Source: Levilactobacillus suantsaii (lineage in GTDB: Bacteria > Bacillota > Bacilli > Lactobacillales > Lactobacillaceae). From it: 64,000 nt of DNA. Shown here piece after piece: positions 34,274 to 43,731 of this stretch. Below the pieces are notes generated by a model. The model saw nothing but the letters and a program-made list of their open reading frames with translations, had not been told where the DNA came from and did no database searches. Numbering within the stretch: position 1 is the stretch's first letter; the number at the start of each line of letters is the position of its first letter. Made by a program: the position numbers and the translations under genes. The stretch is from positions 1 to 64,000 of the forward strand of contig NZ_QXIL01000003.1 in NCBI RefSeq assembly GCF_004115745.1. The letters run 5' to 3'.

Positions 34274-35125
34274 TTATTTAGTTGGATCCGTGTAGTACAT
34301 CAAGGCAAAAGCCCCAAGCCCCCCGTGGGTGGCGATAATCGGCACCGTTTCGCGGACTAAGATATCCTTGCCCGGTAGAAAGGCGTGGATGTGGTCCTGG
34401 ACGCTTTGGACACTGTCGTAAGCTTCGACCTGTGAAATACCAATGGATTGAATTCCTGGTGTCTGTTCCATCAAGTCGTAGACCTTATCGAAGTACTTGT
34501 CGATGGTCTTCATCCCCCGGCCCTTGGCCCGGATCTTGAGCTGACCGCCGGTGACTTCCAGCACGATCTTGATGTTGAGCAGTGACGTCAATAAACCAGC
34601 CGCTCGACCGAGCCGGCCACCCTTTAAAATGTTATCGAGCGTCACGATCCCCATAAACAAATGCGTCCGGTCACGGACTGCCGCCGCGCGGGCGATGATA
34701 GTCTCTTTATCCGCCCCGTCCGCGGCTAATTTAGCCGCTTCGATGACCTGAAAGGCCAACGCTTGGTCGGTAAACTGACTGTCGACTACGCTGACCGTAG
34801 CCTTGGACAACTTCGCGGCTTGTTCGGCCGCGTGAATGGTCCCACTGATTGCTTCAAGCATGGTGAAGCAAATAATTTCACTACCATCGGCACCTAATTT
34901 GTCAAAAGTCTCGACGAATGACCCAATCGAAGGTTGACTCGTTTTCGGCAACGTCTTCGACAATTTCATCTGGTCGATGAACTCTTTATTCGTGATCGAT
35001 TCACGTTCTACGTAGATAGTATCATCGATCATAACGGTTAACGGTACGATGGTAATGTGATAATCTTGGATTTGTTGGTCGGTCAAGCCCGCCGACGAAT
35101 CCGTCACAATTTTGATGTTAGCCAT
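34274..35125 (-). CDS. DegV family fatty-acid-binding protein (283 aa)
   Basis: DegV proteins (FakB-like) hold a fatty acid for phosphorylation by the FakA kinase. Markers: IKIVTDSSAGLT at the N terminus, TSQPSIGSF, VVDSQFTDQALAFQV, GRLGRAAGLLTSLLNIKIVLEV, and THGGLGAFALMYY at the end. ATG 35125 matches homologues; upstream AGAGTGGGA is a modest ribosome site and TTG 35149 is an alternative. First gene of the run to dprA. Confidence 0.9.
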   Translation of the reverse strand: MANIKIVTDSSAGLTDQQIQDYHITIVPLTVMIDDTIYVERESITNKEFIDQMKLSKTLPKTSQPSIGSFVETFDKLGADGSEIICFTMLEAISGTIHAAEQAAKLSKATVSVVDSQFTDQALAFQVIEAAKLAADGADKETIIARAAAVRDRTHLFMGIVTLDNILKGGRLGRAAGLLTSLLNIKIVLEVTGGQLKIRAKGRGMKTIDKYFDKVYDLMEQTPGIQSIGISQVEAYDSVQSVQDHIHAFLPGKDILVRETVPIIATHGGLGAFALMYYTDPTK

Positions 35126-35262
35126 GGGAATCCCACTCTTTCTGACCAAAAATTTGGTTTATGATACAATATTCGTAATGGAACATACGGTAACAGTATA
35201 GCAGACTCACCGGCTTTTTTCAGCTGTTGCCGTAAATCTCACCTAAATTAGGAGGATGTCGT

Positions 35263-35904
35263 TTGGAACCAACACGCAGTCGGAGTTATCGCATCGTGAG
35301 TGAGGTCTTAAACGCGGCCACTCACGGGATTGGCGCGGGACTGAGCATTGCCAGTCTGGTCGTTTTATTGCTACAGGCCAAGGCTGAGGGGGGAAGTCTA
35401 CGCATGACCACCTTTGCCATCTATGGGTCGATCTTAGTCCTGTTCTACCTGGCGTCAACCTTGTTTCATAGCCTAGTCTTCACCAAGGCTAAGCACGTGT
35501 TTCAAATTTTTGACCACTGTGCCATCTACTTATTGATTGCCGGGACCTACACCCCGTACACGCTATTAGTTATCGGTGGTGGTCTGGGCTGGACCATGTT
35601 TGGGATTATCTGGGCCATGGCCGTCTTGGGAATTATCTACAAAGCCATTTGGTTAGGTCAACACCAAGTTCTCTCAACCGTCATTTACGTGGTCATGGGC
35701 TGGATGTGCTTACTAGGCATCAATCCCCTTTACCACGGCTTAGGCCCTATTGGCTTTACCATGCTCTTTGGTGGTGGCGTGGCCTTTACCGTCGGCGCCA
35801 TTCTGTACAGCTTCAAACGGATTCCCTTTGGTCACGTCATTTGGCACCTGTTCGTGATGCTAGGCACCGCGCTGATGTACTTTTCTATTTTATTTTACGC
35901 GTAA
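35263..35904 (+). CDS. Hemolysin III family membrane protein (213 aa)
   Basis: Seven predicted transmembrane helices with the conserved residues of the PAQR/hemolysin III family: EVLNAATHGIGAG, STLFHS, FDHCAIYLLIAGTYTPY and the last GHVIWHLFVMLGT. In E. coli the family member TrhA affects membrane lipid state; haemolysis is not established for lactobacilli. Start is TTG at 35263 with GGAGG 7 bases upstream. Transcribed alone between degV and dfrA. Confidence 0.9.
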   Translation: MEPTRSRSYRIVSEVLNAATHGIGAGLSIASLVVLLLQAKAEGGSLRMTTFAIYGSILVLFYLASTLFHSLVFTKAKHVFQIFDHCAIYLLIAGTYTPYTLLVIGGGLGWTMFGIIWAMAVLGIIYKAIWLGQHQVLSTVIYVVMGWMCLLGINPLYHGLGPIGFTMLFGGGVAFTVGAILYSFKRIPFGHVIWHLFVMLGTALMYFSILFYA

Positions 35905-36018
35905 CCCCGGGTCGGTGAACTTTCCGTGGGTCAACGTGTCGGCTCAATCTAGTCTTCAAAACTAGCTAACATCATAATAAAGCAGGCCTAATCTTAACCT
36001 AAATTTAATTTCTGCCTT

Positions 36019-36510
36019 TTAGCGCCGTTCAAAGCGCTCGAATTCGAAGTCATACGGGTTGGTGGCATCCCGTTGACCAACCCGCTCACCAATCTTGATG
36101 AATTGGTCATAGTTAATGGTGGGCATCCAGGTATCTCCCGGAAAATCGGCGTGAATCGTGGTCCGGTATAACCGGTCGACATCGTTGAGCAGACCCGAAA
36201 ATAATTGGGCACCCCCCACAACGTACAGTTGGTCTGTTGAGTGTGCCTGAGCATATTGGCGCACGGCATCTAGCGAGTTCAAGACCGTGACCCCCGTGGG
36301 GAAAGCACTTGCATCGCGGTGGCTAACCACCACGTTGGTCCGGTGCGGTAACGGCCGGCCAAACGACGCGAAGGTCTTGGCGCCCGCGATGACGGTATGA
36401 CCCGTGGTCGTGGTCTTGAAGTAGTGCATGTCGGCTGGCAAGTGCCAGGGCAATTGTCCCTGATAGCCAATCACGCCGCCATTACTTTCGGCCCAGAGAA
36501 AAATTAACAT
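36019..36510 (-). CDS. dfrA: Dihydrofolate reductase (163 aa)
   Basis: Regenerates tetrahydrofolate after thymidylate synthesis. Conserved: GVIGYQGQLPWHLPADMHYFK (active-site Asp in PADM), AGAKTFASFGRPLPHR, and YVVGGAQLF (NADPH site). Start ATG 36510 is preferred, with GGGAGGG 7 bases upstream; the longer frame overlaps thyA. It begins 14 bases after the thyA stop, the usual thyA-dfrA pair. Confidence 0.95.
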   Translation of the reverse strand: MLIFLWAESNGGVIGYQGQLPWHLPADMHYFKTTTTGHTVIAGAKTFASFGRPLPHRTNVVVSHRDASAFPTGVTVLNSLDAVRQYAQAHSTDQLYVVGGAQLFSGLLNDVDRLYRTTIHADFPGDTWMPTINYDQFIKIGERVGQRDATNPYDFEFERFERR

Positions 36511-36523
36511 ACGCGTCCCTCCC

Positions 36524-37474
36524 TTAGACGGCAACCGGCGCTTTAATCGCCGGGGCTGGGTCGTAATCGGTCACCTTGATGTCGGTCATGTCGTAATCGA
36601 AGATGCTGGACTTATCGGGGTTCAACCAAAGTTTAGGTGCGGCCTTAGGCGTCCGTGTCAATTGAGTCTTGACCTGTTCCAAGTGGTTCTTGTAGATGTG
36701 GGCATCGCCTAAAGTGTGTACAAAGTCTCCCGGTTCCAAACCGACTTCTTTGGCAATCAAGTTGGTTAATAAGGCGTAACTGGCGATATTGAAGGGTACC
36801 CCCAAGAAAATATCACCGCTGCGCTGGTAAAGCTGGCAACTCAAGCGGCCATCATTGACGTAGAACTGGAACAACGTGTGGCACGGTGGTAATGCCATAG
36901 ATGGCACGTCGGCCGGATTCCAGGCTGAGACAATCATCCGCCGTGAATCCGGGTGAGTCCGTAACGTTTGAATCACATTGGCTAACTGGTCGATGGTCTG
37001 ACCGTTATGGCCCTCCCACGCGCGCCATTGCCGACCATAAACGAGGCCTAAGTCGCCATATTGATCACCAAATGCTTGGTCGTTTAAGATGCGGTCGCAA
37101 AAGGCCTTTTTTTCGGCTTGGTACTGCCGGTTGAAGTCGGCATCAACGAGCGAACGGCGGCCAAAGTCGTGCATATCAGGGCCGTGATAATCGGCACTTT
37201 CGACGTAACGTTGAAAGGCCCATTCGTCCCAGATGTGGTTATGGTGTTGCAACAGAAAGCGAATGTTGGTCTCGCCGCGCAAGAACCACAGTAGTTCTGA
37301 CTTGATCAGGCCAAACGGGACTTTTTTGGTGGTCAGCAACGGGAACCCTTCCTGTAAATTGAACCGCATCTGGTAGCCAAATAGACTGATGGTCCCGGTA
37401 CCGGTCCGGTCGGTCTTCTCGTGGCCCTGTGTTAATACGGTTCGTTCCAAATTCAAATAAGCGTCTTCTAGCAT
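36524..37474 (-). CDS. thyA: Thymidylate synthase (316 aa)
   Basis: Methylates dUMP to dTMP. Active-site Cys in [11 protein letters not shown], with [34 protein letters not shown] and the C-terminal APVAV that closes over the substrate. Carries the ~50-residue insert typical of lactobacillus ThyA ([19 protein letters not shown]...). ATG 37474 ([10 protein letters not shown]) matches homologues though its purine-rich region is 13 bases away; ATG 37507 overlaps the upstream ABC-F stop and is the alternative. Confidence 0.95.
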   Translation of the reverse strand: MLEDAYLNLERTVLTQGHEKTDRTGTGTISLFGYQMRFNLQEGFPLLTTKKVPFGLIKSELLWFLRGETNIRFLLQHHNHIWDEWAFQRYVESADYHGPDMHDFGRRSLVDADFNRQYQAEKKAFCDRILNDQAFGDQYGDLGLVYGRQWRAWEGHNGQTIDQLANVIQTLRTHPDSRRMIVSAWNPADVPSMALPPCHTLFQFYVNDGRLSCQLYQRSGDIFLGVPFNIASYALLTNLIAKEVGLEPGDFVHTLGDAHIYKNHLEQVKTQLTRTPKAAPKLWLNPDKSSIFDYDMTDIKVTDYDPAPAIKAPVAV

Positions 37475-37493
37475 AGTTCTGGTGTGTCCCCCT

Positions 37494-39386
37494 CTAATCT
37501 TCGGCATACTCGCTGAGATATTCCCAGCGGGCTACTTTTTCGTCGAGCTGTTTGTCTAGGTCGTCAAGCTGCTGCTGCAGGTCAGCTAACTTATCATAAT
37601 CATCACCGTTGGCGTTCATGTCCTTTTGCACGGCGGCCTTCTTGGCTTCGAGCCCGTCAATCACGTCTTCGATGCCTTCCCATTCTTTCTGTTCGGCGTA
37701 GGTCAGCTTGACCTTTTTCTTGGGCTGGTTAGGTTCCGGATCCGCGTTCTTCGGTTTCTCGTGCGTTGGCTTCGGCTTAGTGGTCGTCTGTTGTTGCGCG
37801 GCCAAGTAATCACTGAATTGACCGGAGTAGCGCTCGATTTGACCGTTACCGTCAAAAATCAATAAGCGGTCGGCAACCTTATCCAAAAAGTAACGGTCAT
37901 GGGAAACCGTTATGACGGTCCCGGCAAACTGCGCAATGTAGTCTTCCAGTACGGTCAAGGTACTAATATCCAAGTCGTTGGTCGGTTCGTCGAGCAAGAG
38001 GACGTTCGGCTGTTCCATCAAAAGCTTGAGCAGATATAACCGCCGTTTCTCCCCACCGGACAATTTTCGAATCAACGTCCCGTGCATGAACCGGGGGAAT
38101 AAGAATTGTTCTAGCAATTCGGTGACGCTGACGGAGTTCCCCTGTTTATCGGTCACGTGCTGGCCAACTTCGGATAAGTAGTTGATCATCCGCTTATCTT
38201 CGGGAATTGGCTCGATTTGCTGGGTGTAGTAAGCCATTTTGACCGTTTCCCCCACGTCAATGATGCCCGAATCGAGCGGCAACTTGCCCGCAATCACATT
38301 GAGCAGGCTCGACTTACCGGCCCCGTTCTCACCACTGATTCCAATGCGTTCGCCTCCCTGAATCAGGTCGCTAAACCCATTCAAAATCAGGTGGCCTCCC
38401 AGGGTCAACTTAGCATCCTTAAGCTCGATGACTTTTTTCCCCAAGCGTTGTTGGCCCAAGGAAATAGAAACGTGCTGTTGCACTTGCCGGGTACCTTGCT
38501 GATTTGCTAACTCATGGAACCGATTGATCCGGGCATTTTGTTTGGTTGATCGGGCCTTGGCTCCAGCCTTCATCCAGGCTAATTCCTGTTGATAAAGACG
38601 CTTGGATTTCTGTTCAGCCTCGGCCTCCTGGCTGACCCGTTCGGCCTTTTCCTGAACATATGCCTGGTAGTTACTGGGATACTGGTAAAGTTTCCCAAAG
38701 TCAAGCTCCCAGATTTGATTGGCAATTTGGTCCAGGAAGTACCGGTCATGGGTCACGACTAGTAGCGCGCCCTTATACGATGTCAGGTACTGTTGTAACC
38801 AGGCGATGGAATCGAAGTCCAAGTGGTTAGTCGGTTCATCCAGCAACAAGAGATCAGGTGACTGAATCAACACTTGAGCCAATCCGACCCGCTTGACCTG
38901 CCCCCCCGACAGTGTCTTGATGGGTTGCGACAAATCTGTGATTTTCAGTTGTGTGAGGATGGTTTTAACGTCGCTTTCGGCGGTCCAAGCGTCCTCTTCA
39001 TTCATTTTAGCTTCGGCATCTAAGTACCGTTTCTGCGCCTTGGCATCTTCAGGGTGTTGCCCGTAGGCCTCGAGAGCCGCTTCGTAGCGCCGAATCGTCA
39101 CAAAGACGGATTGGTCCCCGGAAAAGACCGCATCCATCACAGTTAAATTGGCATCCAGGGCGGGTTTCTGGGTCAAATAACCAATCGTATAGTCCTTAGG
39201 AGTACTAATGGTCCCTGTCTGGTCGTTATTGACACCGGACAAGGTGTTGAGTAGCGAGGTCTTCCCGCTTCCGTTAACCCCAATCAACCCAATGCGGTCG
39301 TGTTCGTTAATAATAAAGTTCAAATTATCAAAAAGCGTTTTTTCACCATAAGTTCGGTGTAGGTTTTCCGCGCGCAAAGTTTGCAT
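37494..39386 (-). CDS. ABC-F family ATPase, Uup-like (630 aa)
   Basis: Soluble twin-ATPase that works on ribosomes or DNA-linked processes instead of transport; no membrane segments. First cassette: [36 protein letters not shown]. Inter-domain linker with the PtIM helices (about 250-310). Second cassette: [38 protein letters not shown]-terminal coiled coil (about 560-625) is the Uup-type domain. Directly precedes thyA. The sequence does not show whether it gives antibiotic protection. Confidence 0.9.
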   Translation of the reverse strand: MQTLRAENLHRTYGEKTLFDNLNFIINEHDRIGLIGVNGSGKTSLLNTLSGVNNDQTGTISTPKDYTIGYLTQKPALDANLTVMDAVFSGDQSVFVTIRRYEAALEAYGQHPEDAKAQKRYLDAEAKMNEEDAWTAESDVKTILTQLKITDLSQPIKTLSGGQVKRVGLAQVLIQSPDLLLLDEPTNHLDFDSIAWLQQYLTSYKGALLVVTHDRYFLDQIANQIWELDFGKLYQYPSNYQAYVQEKAERVSQEAEAEQKSKRLYQQELAWMKAGAKARSTKQNARINRFHELANQQGTRQVQQHVSISLGQQRLGKKVIELKDAKLTLGGHLILNGFSDLIQGGERIGISGENGAGKSSLLNVIAGKLPLDSGIIDVGETVKMAYYTQQIEPIPEDKRMINYLSEVGQHVTDKQGNSVSVTELLEQFLFPRFMHGTLIRKLSGGEKRRLYLLKLLMEQPNVLLLDEPTNDLDISTLTVLEDYIAQFAGTVITVSHDRYFLDKVADRLLIFDGNGQIERYSGQFSDYLAAQQQTTTKPKPTHEKPKNADPEPNQPKKKVKLTYAEQKEWEGIEDVIDGLEAKKAAVQKDMNANGDDYDKLADLQQQLDDLDKQLDEKVARWEYLSEYAED

Positions 39387-39419
39387 AAGTTTTCGTCACT
39401 ACCCTCTTTAGTTCAAAAA

Positions 39420-40619
39420 TTAGTTCAAGGTCTGGGCTTGGGCCAACAGAGCCTCACGGTCGTTGGCCACTACGCCCATCACAACTTGACGTTCTAAGGT
39501 TGCTAGGATTTGCCCCAGTTGGGGGCCTGGCTGAACCCCAGCCTGCATCAAGTCCTTACCCGTTAGCGCTACATCCCGCTTTTGCTGAATCGGTAACGCG
39601 GCGATTGCTTCAGTCAACTGCTTAGCCCGGTCCGGTGCGCCTAAAATGACCGCCACTTCATTCGCGATAGGGACCCGGTTGGCGCCACAGCGATAAAGTT
39701 GCCAGGCATCCAGTGGTTGCGTCATGAGAGCTTGCGCCGCAACGGCCACCGCCTGAACGTCCGTAGCCACCTGGTTAGAGGTCTTCCAATGCTTGAGAAA
39801 TTGCGTAGTTTGCTCATGGTCCAAGCCAAAACTGAGGCTTAATAACGCCCAAGCTGCCACCTCACCGCTCACCCCAGTGGTCAACCGCTGGGCCAAATGT
39901 GTCAAGGCGGCCTCTTGGTGGTCGAAGCCCGGACAATAGCGCCACAATTGTGTCTTTAGCATGGCGTTAAGCCCGCGCTGAGGTGTTTGTCCCGTGAACA
40001 GCTTCAGGAGTTCGACCTGGGTCCGTTCGACCGCAATCTTTGCCAGTAAGTTGGCGTGGTCGGCCATGGCCGTTAAGGTCGCCGGCACAATGTCAAAGTC
40101 GAGCTGACTGGCAAAGCGGACTGCTCGCATCATTCGCAGAGCGTCTTCGTGGAACCGTTCTTGTGGGTCGCCCACCGCTCTAATCTGACGATTTTTCAAA
40201 TCAGCTAAGCCATCAAACAAATCGATGACCTCACCATTTTCTCGCATCGCTAATGCGTTAATGGTGAAATCGCGACGTTTTAAATCTTCCCTTAAAGAGC
40301 GGACGAAGGTCACGTGGTCTGGGCGCCGAAAGTCCGTATAAGTGGATTCGGAACGAAAGGTCGTGGTTTCGTATCCCGTACCGTGATCGAGAATCATCAC
40401 GGTCCCATGGTCGATACCGGTATCGACCGTCCGCTTAAAAAGGTGTTTGATTTCATCGGGGTACGCACTCGTGGCGATATCGACATCGTGAATCTTCTTG
40501 CCTAAAATCGTGTCACGGACACTGCCCCCGACAAAATAGGCCTCAAAACCAGCCTGTTCGATGGTCTGTAAGACCGGTCGGGCGAGCTCAAAGTCCCGTG
40601 GTAAATGTTCTAACTGCAT
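39420..40619 (-). CDS. cca: CCA tRNA nucleotidyltransferase (399 aa)
   Basis: Adds or repairs the 3' CCA of tRNAs. Class II nucleotidyltransferase head: VGGSVRDTILGKKIHDVDIATSA with the metal-binding Asp pair; then FRSESTYTDFRRPDHVTFVRSLREDLKRRDFTINALA, and the ERFHEDALRMMRAVRFASQL neck motif. C-terminal body is helical. ATG 40619 with GGGGG upstream. Lies 33 bases upstream of the ABC-F gene, same strand. Confidence 0.95.
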   Translation of the reverse strand: MQLEHLPRDFELARPVLQTIEQAGFEAYFVGGSVRDTILGKKIHDVDIATSAYPDEIKHLFKRTVDTGIDHGTVMILDHGTGYETTTFRSESTYTDFRRPDHVTFVRSLREDLKRRDFTINALAMRENGEVIDLFDGLADLKNRQIRAVGDPQERFHEDALRMMRAVRFASQLDFDIVPATLTAMADHANLLAKIAVERTQVELLKLFTGQTPQRGLNAMLKTQLWRYCPGFDHQEAALTHLAQRLTTGVSGEVAAWALLSLSFGLDHEQTTQFLKHWKTSNQVATDVQAVAVAAQALMTQPLDAWQLYRCGANRVPIANEVAVILGAPDRAKQLTEAIAALPIQQKRDVALTGKDLMQAGVQPGPQLGQILATLERQVVMGVVANDREALLAQAQTLN

Positions 40620-40790
40620 AACGTCTCCCCCCTTGCCAGGTTATCGAAAAGTCTTCCTTTGCTAGTCTAACAGATTACCGCGCAGAATTGAATGTACAGA
40701 CCGCAGTGACCTGGCTGTCCGCTGCGGGAAAACACGTCACTTATGCTATCATGAACCTATCAAGTTTATTTTGGTTGGAGGGGACATGGT

Positions 40791-41684
40791 ATGCAACAAG
40801 TTCAAGAGGAAAAAATTCGGGTGTTGGACCTGCTGATGATTGGCTTAGGGTGTGAGGCCTTGGCGTTCAGCTTAGTGTTCTTTAACATTGCAAATCATTT
40901 TGCAGATGGTGGTATCTCCGGGATTACCTTGATCATTCGGGCGCTGTTTCACTTCGACCCAGCCTATTCCACGATTCTCATCAACGTCCCCTTGTTGGCC
41001 ATCGGATACCGCTACTTGGGCAAGCAATCATTGATTTATACCGTTTATGGCACCGTCATGCTCTCGGTCTTTTTGTGGATCTGGCAACGGGTCCCCATCG
41101 CTATCGATTTACGGGGAGACCTTTTGTTGGCGGCCCTGGCAGCTGGCATCACTGGGGGCTTTGGGTCCGGATTGATTTACCGTTATGGTGGCACGACCGG
41201 CGGGACTGATATCGTCGCTCGGATCCTGGAACGTTTCTTAGGTGTTCCCATGGGTCAGTCGTTACTCTGGTTAGACGTCATTATCTTACTGATTTCGTTA
41301 GTCTACATCAATGTTCCCCACATGGCCTACACCCTGATTTATTCGTTCATTATGACGCGTATTGTCAACTTCACGCAAGAAGGTGCCTACGCAGCACGGG
41401 GCATCATCGTCATCTCGGACCAATACCAGGTCATCACCAACGCCATCATGGACCGTTTGCAGCGGGGCGTGAGTCTAGTGAATGGTGAAGGCGGCTATTC
41501 TCACCGGGAACGCAAGATTATTTACGTGGTGGTAGCCCCGCACGAGTTACACACTCTGCGGCAAATCATCACGGATTGCGATCCTCACGCCTTTGTGTCG
41601 ATTATTAGCGTCGCCGAGGCCCTGGGAGAAGGCTTCAGCTTTGCGGTCCCCAAACGGCGTCTCTGGGACCGAATTAAGCGTTGA
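40791..41684 (+). CDS. YitT family membrane protein (DUF161 + DUF2179) (297 aa)
   Basis: Five to six transmembrane helices over the first ~200 residues with the YitT signatures GGISGITLII, FGSGLIYRYGGTTGGTDIVARILER, then a cytoplasmic DUF2179 domain (about 215-290, GRERKIIYVVV-type strands, HAFVSIISVAEALGEGF). Function unknown; widespread in Firmicutes. ATG 40791 has GGAGGGG 7 bases upstream. Single plus-strand gene among minus-strand neighbours. Confidence 0.88.
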   Translation: MQQVQEEKIRVLDLLMIGLGCEALAFSLVFFNIANHFADGGISGITLIIRALFHFDPAYSTILINVPLLAIGYRYLGKQSLIYTVYGTVMLSVFLWIWQRVPIAIDLRGDLLLAALAAGITGGFGSGLIYRYGGTTGGTDIVARILERFLGVPMGQSLLWLDVIILLISLVYINVPHMAYTLIYSFIMTRIVNFTQEGAYAARGIIVISDQYQVITNAIMDRLQRGVSLVNGEGGYSHRERKIIYVVVAPHELHTLRQIITDCDPHAFVSIISVAEALGEGFSFAVPKRRLWDRIKR

Positions 41685-41707
41685 CCGGTTTTGCCGGTTT
41701 GGTTTCT

Positions 41708-41739
41708 GGCAACCGCGGGTTTTGCGGTTGCTTGTTTTT
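41708..41739 (+). terminator. Terminator of the YitT gene
   Basis: CAACCGC / GCGGTTG stem followed by CTTGTTTTT. Confidence 0.8.
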
Positions 41740-41782
41740 GGTGATGGTTTAAGTTAAAGTAATTTTTATATAACTGCTCAAT

Positions 41783-41817
41783 TAAAAAAAGGATTGTTCC
41801 GCACCGGCAACAATCCC
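41783..41817 (-). terminator. Terminator of the TPR gene
   Basis: GGATTGTT / AACAATCC stem, followed on the minus strand by seven T. Confidence 0.85.
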
Positions 41818-41827
41818 TCTCTCAGCT

Positions 41828-43099
41828 TTAATCGATATCTTCGTCGTGATAGCTATCCAGCAGTAACGCCATGTCGGCATCGTCCGGCACTAATTTGACG
41901 TAAGCCGTTAGTAATTTGACGGCTTGGTCGCGGGCGCCCTCTTCTCGGTAGAAGTAGACGGCTGGCTTCAAAAAGTCCGGTTGATCCATGAAGAACGGTG
42001 CCGCTGCGTCGTAGTACTGCCGCGCATGAGCAAAGTCCTCCTGATGGACCGCCGTAACGGCCAGGTTCCAGTAAAGTTGCGGGTCCGCCCCATCTTCGCT
42101 CAGGTACGGCCGGACCAACGCCACGTTTTCGTCCCAGCGTTCTTGCTTGACGTACAAGTTACTCAACTGAATAACGGCACTCAAATCGTCAGCATCCAGG
42201 CCGTGGCCCTTCTTCAAATATTTCTCAGCTAATTTCTCGTCATCGAGCCGAGTCGCCACGTGGGCAGCCTGAAGCCAGAGCTTCTCGTTGTACTGGTCGA
42301 CACCGAGGCCTTCCTGTAACGTGGTCAGCGCTTCGGGAAGGCGATTCTCTTCTTCTAAGGATTGCCCTAGATACGGGTACAACGACGTGTAATTCGGGTC
42401 ACTATCCTTGAGTTCTTCAAACAAGTGGATGGCGCTCGGCCGTTCCTTGAGTTGCAGGTAGGTAAAGGCCGTCTCAAACTTCACGTCTGCCGTCATGTCC
42501 CCGGGGTGAATCTGCTTGAGGTAGCCGATAGCCTGTTCAAACCGCCCCGCGTTGGCATAAGCCACTCCGAGCCGTTCAACCAAGTTCACCCGCGATAGAC
42601 TGGTCGTGCCAGCCTTGATCAAATCCAAATACAGTGGAATGGCCTTCCGGAACTCGCGCATAGTGAAGTATAACTCGGCCAGCGCAAAGGTGATTACCGG
42701 CTCGTCGGGGGCTAATTTCTTGGCCGTCAGGAGCTTCTGTTCACTGACCTCAAAGAGTTCCTGGGTCTGATACAGATCTGCAGCGACCATCAAGGACTGG
42801 ACGTACGCCGGCGAATCCGGCTTGACCTGGTTCAAATAATCGAGAGCCTCATCGTTCTTATCCTCATCGATGGCGATGTCGGCTAAGTTAGTCCGTAACT
42901 CGTCTTCATCGGGGTACTTCGCCAACAGTTTTTCATAAATTCGCCGGGACTGGTTCAAGAAGCCTAACGAATACAGCTCCTCCGCTAAGCTAAACAGCGT
43001 GTCATCGTCATCGTGCCGCAGTGCTAACGCGTACTGCTTCTTAAACGCCGCGAGTTGTCCCTTTTCCAGTTGATCCAATGCGGTTTGTGCGTAACTCAT
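41828..43099 (-). CDS. Tetratricopeptide repeat protein, YpiA-like (423 aa)
   Basis: Almost the whole protein is made of ~34-residue helix-turn-helix repeats (for example GFLNQSRRIYEKLLAKYPDEDELRTNLADIAID, then many A..A-Y-N-x-G patterns), so it is a protein-binding scaffold. No signal peptide or enzyme motif. Acidic overall, ending in SYHDEDID. The position next to hup in the cmk-rpsA-der-hup block matches the YpiA-like protein in relatives. Specific partners are unknown. Confidence 0.85.
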   Translation of the reverse strand: MSYAQTALDQLEKGQLAAFKKQYALALRHDDDDTLFSLAEELYSLGFLNQSRRIYEKLLAKYPDEDELRTNLADIAIDEDKNDEALDYLNQVKPDSPAYVQSLMVAADLYQTQELFEVSEQKLLTAKKLAPDEPVITFALAELYFTMREFRKAIPLYLDLIKAGTTSLSRVNLVERLGVAYANAGRFEQAIGYLKQIHPGDMTADVKFETAFTYLQLKERPSAIHLFEELKDSDPNYTSLYPYLGQSLEEENRLPEALTTLQEGLGVDQYNEKLWLQAAHVATRLDDEKLAEKYLKKGHGLDADDLSAVIQLSNLYVKQERWDENVALVRPYLSEDGADPQLYWNLAVTAVHQEDFAHARQYYDAAAPFFMDQPDFLKPAVYFYREEGARDQAVKLLTAYVKLVPDDADMALLLDSYHDEDID

Positions 43100-43158
43100 C
43101 TGCTTTGGCCTCCTCAGCTCATCAAATTACAACTCTTCAACTTATTATCGGTGCGTAA

Positions 43159-43187
43159 TAAAAAACCAGTCCGACGACCGGGCTGGC
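43159..43187 (-). terminator. hup terminator
   Basis: CCAG-CCG / CGG-CTGG stem followed on the minus strand by TTTTTTATT, just after the hup stop. Confidence 0.8.
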
Positions 43188-43215
43188 CTTTTATCCATTA
43201 AATAGTTAAGGTTAA

Positions 43216-43491
43216 TTATTTAACGGCGTCCTTTAAAGCCTTCCCTGGCTTGAACGCAGGGACTTTGCTTGCAGGAATTTGGATTTCTTGTCCAGTTTGT
43301 GGGTTACGGCCCTTACGAGCTGCACGTTCACGGACTTCAAAGTTACCAAAGCCGATTAATTGAACCTTTTCGCCTTTAGCTAACGTTGCTTGGACAGAAT
43401 CGAAGACTGCATCAACTGCAGCCGTTGCGTCCTTTTTAGTTAAACCCGTTGCAGTTGCAACATCGCTAACCAATTGTGCTTTGTTTGCCAT
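43216..43491 (-). CDS. hup: DNA-binding protein HU (91 aa)
   Basis: Small basic nucleoid protein that bends DNA as a dimer. Full-length HU: helix pair at the N terminus ([23 protein letters not shown]), [24 protein letters not shown] and the beta-arm proline in [16 protein letters not shown] 43491 is preceded by AGGAGG. Own promoter at 43603-43631 and a leader with alternative hairpins; terminator just downstream, so it forms a single-gene unit. Confidence 0.97.
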   Translation of the reverse strand: MANKAQLVSDVATATGLTKKDATAAVDAVFDSVQATLAKGEKVQLIGFGNFEVRERAARKGRNPQTGQEIQIPASKVPAFKPGKALKDAVK

Positions 43492-43538
43492 TTTGAATTC
43501 ACCTCCTGAACAGAAGATTAGACGTTGGCCATCTAGTG

Positions 43539-43594
43539 ATCATTTTTGAGTGGTCCAAAAATGATGAAACAAATACGGGGAAACCGCATCATTT
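43539..43594 (-). promoter_or_regulatory. hup leader with two competing hairpins
   Basis: In the ~110-base leader, the segment at 43556-43566 can pair with 43539-43548 (10 bp, ATCATTTTTG / CAAAAATGAT) or with 43587-43594 (8 bp, AAATGATG / CATCATTT). The two exclude each other. The 10-bp form lies closer to the hup start. A switch in stability or translation is possible; not proven. Confidence 0.45.
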
Positions 43595-43602
43595 CTTTAT
43601 CA

Positions 43603-43631
43603 AAGATAGCACAGGAATCCTTATATGACAA
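43603..43631 (-). promoter_or_regulatory. hup promoter
   Basis: Minus-strand -35 TTGTCA (43631-43626), 17-base spacer, -10 TATCTT (43608-43603). Confidence 0.7.
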
Positions 43632-43731
43632 GGGATAACGGCATTTTTTAAGCAGATTCCCGCATTATTTTATGATTTTCGTCATTTTCGCCGATTTTTC
43701 GACGAAAAGGTTGACATCGCGGGGCTAAACA

